From positions 326,825-390,824 of the forward strand of contig NMRA01000291.1 of NCBI GenBank assembly GCA_002633005.1: a DNA stretch of 64,000 nt, written 5' to 3'. The notes beneath the pieces are model-generated. The model ran no database searches. It was given only the letters and a program-made list of their open reading frames with translations, and had not been told where the DNA came from. The DNA comes from Phoronis australis (lineage: Eukaryota; Phoronida; Phoronidae). The position numbers and the translations under genes were made by a program. Below, one piece after another: positions 57,972 through 64,000 of the stretch (the stretch's first letter is position 1; every line of letters begins with the position of its first letter).

Positions 57972-60784
57972 ATATTTCACTACTGTCCAACCTCAGCGTC
58001 TATAAATTTACTCTTCCGATATGGCATTAGCTGTTTCACCTATGGCCTGTGTATCGTCTTCGCCCTCCATCTCCATACTGATCTTCATTATTTTCGTCAA
58101 GCTCACTCATTGAGTTTTCGCAACTTTCAAAATCACTACAATCTGCCATTGCATCTATACTGAACTGTCAACTTTTCAGTGTCTTCCACTGATGACATCA
58201 CATGGTGGGAAACCAAAAAAATCATTAATTTTTCTTTAAAATACAAAGTTCCCCAATTGTTTGCAAAATAAGTGCTTATTTAGTTAGATTTTGTCATAGA
58301 AGTATTACACATGGTCTAAAACTTCAAAAATTGCAAAAATCCATTGTACGAACGCTTTAAGAGGTATGGTTCACTGGGGAGTCTTTAGGTAGTGCTGTGT
58401 TAGAATTTATATTTACTGTTCATCCAAAACCCTGGAGGCTACTCAATTATATTTTTGACTAGTTGTGCTGCTTGGGAAATTAGCATAATCGGCAAGAATA
58501 AAAATGAGTGGGAATCTCAACAGGCCTTTATGCAGCGTACGTCCTGGGCATCCAAATGGACGCCCTAGCACTAATCTGGACGCCCTGGCAAGGACGCCCA
58601 ATGTATCATTTGGCCGCCCACTGGGCAATAGGAACCTTTCAAGTTTGGACTCACACATTGTAATGAATACTAGGAAGCCTCTGAAGGCTCACAGTGGGGG
58701 CTCTTTTTCAAAACAGGAAGAAATATACAATGTATATACAAAGTATATAAAATGTTGCTATGCTGACACTTGGTTGATAGCATTGTAAAAGTCTTGGTCT
58801 ACATTTTTTTAGTAAACTGCTCACTACAGTAGGCTGTTTTGTAAACTTAGATGTAAAAGCAGCTTGGTCTGTGCATTTTTTTGTAAAAAAATCTGTGTGT
58901 TTGGGGGGATTGCTGGAGGTGGGGGTTACCCGTCGGAATCATGGATGCCCTGGAATATTGGGAACCCCATTTTGGACACCCTATTTTCAAAATCCTGGAT
59001 AAAGGCCTGAATCTCAACCGACCTATTTGTGACCCCCCCCCCCCCCNCCCCCCCCGAATAAGGGATATTAGTTCTTCGTAATGGCACCAACTCATTAGCA
59101 TAGTTTTTGTGGTCAGTATTTACAGGTGAATAGTCACTCACAGCACCTGATGCTCATCACTGTTTTATCAGAGGTTGACAGCTATGAAGAACCACTGCCA
59201 TCCCTTTGTGTGAGTGTTATTCTGCTCTGCAGTTATTCAGACTGGATTACTGTGGCATACAACCTTGACATCCAAGAGGTCTTGCTTTACACAAATCAAG
59301 TTCTCCCTTTACTCTCCCTGTCTGCTGAGATGTCAATCACATTTTGTTACTTCTGGTGCTGGTGAAAAAACCAACAGCTGCCCAACATACGCAACACCGG
59401 TTAGGGTCAAAGGTCACCAGCTGCCCCACGCTGAAAACCACTTTAACATCAAGCCCTCTCTTAGCACATATTCGATTGATGTTTCCGCCTAGCTAAGGCT
59501 GGAGCCACAGACTGAAATTAACTGCCTGTCTTTGAAGCGGATGAACCAGTCTTAGATCTGGGTTCCCATAGGTTTTTTTCTGCAGGGTATGTTGAATGGC
59601 TTTGATCTTTTGTTCTCGATCTTAGTGCTGTTTTTCCGTGGGGCAACAGCGCTGATCCAAATTAAGAGTGGCACTTGTTGACTGGTTACCTAAATGTGTG
59701 TGGACATAAATAATTAATTCACATTCCAACATAATTTTCCAATGTTTTCAGTTGTTCTTAGCATGCTGTGCCATCTGAAAATATGGTTCCCTTTTTGAGG
59801 TTGAGCTATACTTTAGATAGTTGGTCCAAAAGTAAATTTATTTTGTTTTCTCACTTCCACGTTGTTTGGATTTGTATGCACTGTTGCTTCTGTTAACATT
59901 TTTTTCTTTTTTGTAATTGAAACTGATTTTATTTCAGGTGTAATATGATTGCTCGTGGCACTTTTACGGTTTATTTTATTACATTGCATGTATTGTATAC
60001 AATCACGTGTCAAATCTGGAAAGTTCAGAACCCGAATTCTCGGATGTCAGTGCTGGTAAATACTATTGCATTAGATATGATATTTCTGTTAGATTTATTA
60101 TCACAATTTTTATAATTGTGTGAAAATGAAATACCAATTATCTCCCAGTACATTTAAATGAAGACACCAAAAAACAAATGGTGGGTGTAAAACTGAATGC
60201 AACAACATGTTGTGATGATTTTTTTCAAAATTGGGAAATGGGCATTGAGCCGAATGTGGGCAATTTCCTGTCAGAACTAATTGTGTTAGCTGACAATGGT
60301 CTTACTTTGGAGCAAAGGTCAAATACAAAGAAATGTGTTGAAAATTAAATTAATATTTATTTTCATTTTTCAAAATAATATTTATGATATGACTAGGTTA
60401 AATGACCCCATGTCTAGAAAATATCTACACAAAATACAGTCAAAATAAAATCTTGTTTTCATGGCATTTATGTACACCAAAGCTCACTCAATAAATTAAT
60501 ATTTATAATAATATAATAAATACATTACAATCAGTGTATTCCATAACATACATACATACATTATATTTGGCTTTTCTTTCCCTACATTGTGAGATTGCAG
60601 CTTCGCTGTGTGTTAAGATTATGTAGGACTTTGATTAAAAGTGTGTGCGTTTAGCCAAATGTTTACAATACTATAGATATGAACTCGGAATATTTCTGAA
60701 AGTAGAAGTTTTGTAGATTTTAATATTTAGCTTTTTATCAGTGTGTCCTTTGGTCGCCTAACCACACCTTTTACATAAATTTTA
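57972..60784. other. Gene-poor spacer
   Basis: 2.8 kb. It contains a patch rich in GGACGCCCTGG-like motifs (58530-58650), a distant match of that type at 58930-59000, a C tract of about 22 bases with one ambiguous base (59033-59055, N at 59047) and AT-rich simple sequence at 60340-60560. No coding exon was recognised. Confidence 0.7.
59033..59055. repeat. Poly-C tract with ambiguous base
   Basis: A run of C interrupted by a single N (59047) and ending in CGAATAAGG; probably a sequencing-difficult homopolymer. Confidence 0.9.
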
Positions 60785-61145
60785 GCAAAAAAGAAAGGTA
60801 CATTCAAAGCAAGACAATGGTATCAATGACCAAATTTCATTTGATATAAAGGTTTGATATGAAATCTCAAAAATGCTGTTGTAGTTTTCTAAAGTATCAT
60901 TTCGTTTTTGTTTGCAAGTTTTTTAATGAAAATTATGTTATAGTTGTTCATATCCCCTCATACAAAGGGGAAGGAACGTTTCCAAAACCTAACAGCATTT
61001 TGGAGAGCCGTTGAGTGTACAAAGCATGGTATGTGAGTTTCATACTAATCCAATCAGCCATTTCTCAGGTAACATTTTCTGAACATAGGCAAGTTTGGAC
61101 ATTTTTCAAGGTTCCTACATAACCTTATATTAAAGTATTCTTTCA
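60785..61145 (+). repeat. Dispersed repeat family B, copy 3
   Basis: It contains AGAAAGGTACATTCAAAGCA, CATTTGATATAAAGG, CCTAACAGCATTTTGGAGAG, GAGTTTCATACTAATCCAAT and GCCATTTCTCAGG. It aligns along its length with 35700-36190 and supplies the fullest version of the family in the window. The opening segment also recurs near 20858. Confidence 0.7.
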
Positions 61146-62846
61146 AAATTGATTAGCAAAGCTCCAATCCTGTATCGTGAATTGACTAGTGTTTGTCACC
61201 TGAGTTAAGAAACCAGTTTTCACCGAGTTACTAAACACATTCCTAATGATGCTGCGTGTCAAAATGAAATAGTTTCACTAAATTCAATGCAGTATGAAGA
61301 CTTTCACGCATTTATGGTCATCATACTTTTATATCTTGTCGCAGCAAAATCTCACAAACTTCTGACATAAATTTTTGCATTTTGTTACTTTCTAGTGGAT
61401 GTGCTAACCAACAAGTTTCCAAACACTTGCACAATGCAATGGTAGCTAGTACAGAGCTTGCGATAATTGTCTCCCAAAGTATCCTGAATCGGTGAGATTT
61501 ACTGTACTTTCAGAATGCTCCCAAAACCTTGATACAGAGACATATTAAAAATCAAATTTTATAATTTATGCTCACTATACATTTCGTGCAAATGAGACAT
61601 ACCATAAAGTAAAAGACTTAAGAATACTGTTGAGCGCACTGTCAAAATCTGTTTCACAAAGACTTTTTCTTTAAGCATGTCTTTGTTTCAATTCTGCACT
61701 AAAGAGAAACTGCTTTCATGTAACATCAAAAGACAGTGTCATCTGATTGTTGTACTAAACCAACTGAGTGCACAATGTTACCTTAACACAACTTCAATAA
61801 AACTTAAACATATGTAGCATTTGGTACTCAGTTACCTTGAGGGCAAACTGCTGAGAACTTAGTTGTTGGCAACTAACAATTCTTAATTGGGCTCAGCACT
61901 CCAAGGTCATGCTGTGCAGTTGTTTGGAAACTGGACTGTTAGATAAGGTATCACAGCTCAGTTTTGGCAAAATGTGGTTGATGGTTGGCTGCTGTTACCA
62001 ATATTCTGTGGGACTGGCAGATGGGTGCTCATGCTGTGCAGATTACTGCAATATAACAGACACGCTATGCTTGCTGGAACTCCATAGTTGTTCAGCAATG
62101 TAGATATTGACAGTTTTTGTGCACACAATGGGTTTTTGTCGTCTCGAAAAACAGTTTGATTTTTTCGAAATTGGTCATTTTCATAGAATTCAAAGTTGTA
62201 GCCTAAGCATATCGTTTACCGATGTCACTTTTATTTGTTGTGAGTAAAATGTTTTGTTTATGCTCTTCCTGAACACGATTTTTTATGAATTCAATATTGA
62301 AAATGCAAATGGCAAATTTTGATAAAGTTTCTGCTGTGTACTCTCCAATTTCTCTAAATTATCGGAAGGACATATTTCTATTAAATATCTTCTCACCTAC
62401 TGCATCCACCAGCATCTGCATCGTGCAGCATTGACCACGAGAGTCTCTTCTCTCAGAATTTACACCTCCTCTGCGGGGCGTCAGCACAAAAGTGCCTGAT
62501 ACCTCATCAATGCCATTCTCATCATTATTCAAGATAGAAAAGTATTCATTTCATTAGTCTCCCAAAATACCATTACAGTCGTGCTGCCATTCTTCCCACT
62601 TTATGTGGTAACATTCAATGCACCTTCTATTCGCAGATTCGTGTCGTCGAAACCATTTCATTCAGCTACAACCTCATAGAAGGGGTCTCCCGCTTGAGGT
62701 ATACTTGGTTTAATGCTTTTGCTCACGCATAGAGTCCAAATTGTGGTAATGTAGATCTTGCTCAAGGGTCTCAGATCTGTTTCATCGCGCGCTTCTCAGG
62801 ATTTACCAAAGATGGCGCCACTCCTAACAACACCACTCTTGGTGTC
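61146..62846. other. Spacer and likely 3' UTR of the minus-strand gene
   Basis: 1.7 kb without recognisable exons or repeats. The minus-strand gene ending at 62847 must have its 3' UTR here; a TTTATT (AATAAA on the minus strand) at about 62229 is a possible poly(A) signal. Confidence 0.5.
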
Positions 62847-63247
62847 TTATTCTTGTTCCATCAATAACTTGATAAGCTTGGCGTGATCCATTGTCTGAAG
62901 CGTTTTCAGATCCTTTCCCAGGGCTTCGGCTATACTTGACATGTCGAGACCGAATTGCATGAGCAGATCAATAAAATCAATCTCTTCCCCGCTGAAGGGG
63001 TTCCTCAACTTGGGACATGATTGGTTACACTGTGGCCACTCACAGGTATCAGCCAGGTGGTGGCGGCAGGTGGGGTGATACAGTAGTCGATGTTCTTCTA
63101 TACCTGGATTAATATACTCTATAAACGCAGAACGTTCTCTCCGCGGCAACTCATTTGATTGGCTGTTTTTAGTGCCCCGTCTCTCACTTCGGATTCTCTT
63201 CCTGTTTCTCCTCCTTTCTCGTCTTTCCTTGCGCCGCCTCTTGTTAC
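62847..63247 (-). CDS. Terminal exon of the unrecognised gene
   Basis: 401 bp: acceptor AACTTATTCAG at its 5' side, 132 codons, stop TAA. The coding frame is open for the whole exon and upstream to the acceptor. Composition shifts from Arg-rich to a Cys/His/Pro block to a Leu-rich end. That order, together with the clean splice phase, makes a real exon much more likely than a chance frame. Confidence 0.75.
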
Positions 63248-63667
63248 CTGAATAAGTTGAGAAATGTGATTAGTATCAAAGTTGTCAATTCATCGCCCTG
63301 TGGCATGTTCAAAAAGGCTAGTTACCCACAAGAGATCATAATGGTTGGTGAACTTGTGATGGGTGGCGACATCCTACAGGAACCAGCGTGATCATACCAA
63401 ACTTGCCACGTACTTGCCTATTGGTGAACATTGCCTCACTAGCGCCACCCAGTGAATTTAAAATCACCCATTGGGTCAAGGCAAATAAAAAATTCATATC
63501 AGAATTTAAGTTTAGTTTCCGGTGTTTATGGTTTAAGTAGAGCAAAAAGCTTTTGATTTTGCTCACCTTTCTTCTTTTTCTTTGATTTCCTTCCTTTTTT
63601 CTTCTTGTTCTTATTTTTCTTCACCCTGGGTACAGCTTCGTCCCCAAGCAGCTTATTTTCATTTGAC
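62847..63667 (-). CDS. Unrecognised protein, basic cysteine-containing C-terminus (last two exons)
   Basis: Two exons join in phase: 63567-63667 (1 + 33 codons + 1) and 62847-63247 (stop TAA at 62849-62847). The product ends with three parts. First is a lysine/arginine block over both exons (KKNKNKKKKGRKSKKKKKG, then NKRRRKERRERRRNRKR). Then comes a Cys-rich stretch, YHPTCRHHLADTCEWPQCNQ followed by SCPKLRNPF. Last is a probably helical tail, GEEIDFIDLLMQFGLDMSSI...LIKLLMEQE. The basic run could be a nuclear localisation signal, an RNA-binding tail, or a heparin-binding or proprotein-cleavage region if the protein is secreted. I do not recognise the family. The 5' part lies upstream, beyond 63668 and probably outside the window. 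Confidence 0.75.
63248..63566 (-). other. Intron of the unrecognised gene
   Basis: 319-bp intron with consensus ends. The open frame inside it on the minus strand is judged accidental. Confidence 0.7.
63567..63667 (-). CDS. Penultimate exon (lysine-rich) of the unrecognised gene
   Basis: 101 bp: acceptor CTATTTCAG, donor AAAG|GTGAGC. It encodes SNENKLLGDEAVPRVKKNKN and then an almost pure Lys/Gly/Arg run. The single G before the donor plus GT at the next exon makes Gly, so the frames join. Low complexity makes homology of this exon alone weak. Confidence 0.65.
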
Positions 63668-64000
63668 CTGAAATAGACAGAATGAAACATTAATACCAGT
63701 ACTTCCTCTGCCTCTGGTACAAAATTAATTCCAACTCCTTGTCATTTACATTGCATGGATTCTAGGCAGATGTCAACGAATATTATGACACTATTCTCTT
63801 AGATTTTTAGGCCAATACGACTGACATGCATTTCTTGTATACTTAATAACTCATCATACATTCACCAGGTGGCAGGACCGGTTTTTCCACAAGTTGGCTC
63901 ACCAAGAACTGCCAAACAGCATGTCGAGATATTTTGTGAGTCTACACAAAAATAACTCGATAAAGTGTTGATTTACTAGCAGGGCAAGCAGAAGCAATGA
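63668..64000 (-). other. Upstream intron sequence at window edge
   Basis: 333 bp presumed to be intron upstream of the lysine-rich exon. I could not identify another exon with confidence. Confidence 0.5.

Noticed and set aside
57843-58163. 106-residue frame beginning near SSVVRALDRQSRDLW
   Set aside because: The start is the translated tRNA-like head and the remainder has no recognisable domain.
58504-58788. 94-residue frame with NGRPSTN/FGRPLGN repeats
   Set aside because: The repeats come from GGACGCCC-like motif reiteration in an interspersed sequence; both strands are open, typical of low-complexity DNA.

Overview
The window is nuclear DNA from an invertebrate animal. It is AT-rich, genes are cut into short exons with GT..AG introns, no bacterial-style gene runs occur, and the introns and spacers are full of short interspersed repeats, inverted-repeat (TIR) elements and decayed transposon pieces. 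The kinds of repeat (tRNA-derived SINE, TTAA-type elements with THAP coding pieces, a GIY-YIG remnant) fit a marine invertebrate, but the phylum cannot be fixed from the sequence alone.

Layout. (1) 104-32342, minus strand: the 5' part of a tomosyn gene (STXBP5/STXBP5L family, a WD40 syntaxin-binding protein). Nine coding exons were reconstructed with matching splice phases, giving about the first 294 residues. The rest lies left of the window. Introns range from 0.3 kb to 18 kb. (2) 32343-34754: a head-to-head spacer holding a strong hairpin and a 0.94 kb foldback element, with related copies nearby. (3) 34755-53803, plus strand: coproporphyrinogen-III oxidase (CPOX, heme biosynthesis). Ten exons (41737-53803) carry recognisable CPOX sequence. 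Two further 5' exons (34755-34816, 38859-38916) are proposed because splice phases fit and an initiator Met and a hydrophobic stretch are present. The predicted protein is about 378 residues. CPOX introns contain a TTAA-bounded element with 0.3 kb terminal inverted repeats and a truncated THAP ORF, a 362-bp TTAA MITE-like element, a 229-bp TIR element nested inside an older repeat, a GIY-YIG (Penelope-like) remnant and several tandem repeats. (4) 53804-62846: a gene-poor spacer with a THAP-domain fragment and a pair of inverted tRNA-like sequences. (5) 62847-63667, minus strand: the last two exons of an unrecognised gene encoding a very basic, cysteine-containing C-terminus.

The three genes have no obvious functional link (vesicle exocytosis, heme synthesis, unknown). 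The head-to-head arrangement of tomosyn and CPOX is the only arrangement with possible regulatory meaning. Most short open reading frames elsewhere are chance frames in introns and repeats. All calls are by eye; no database search was run.
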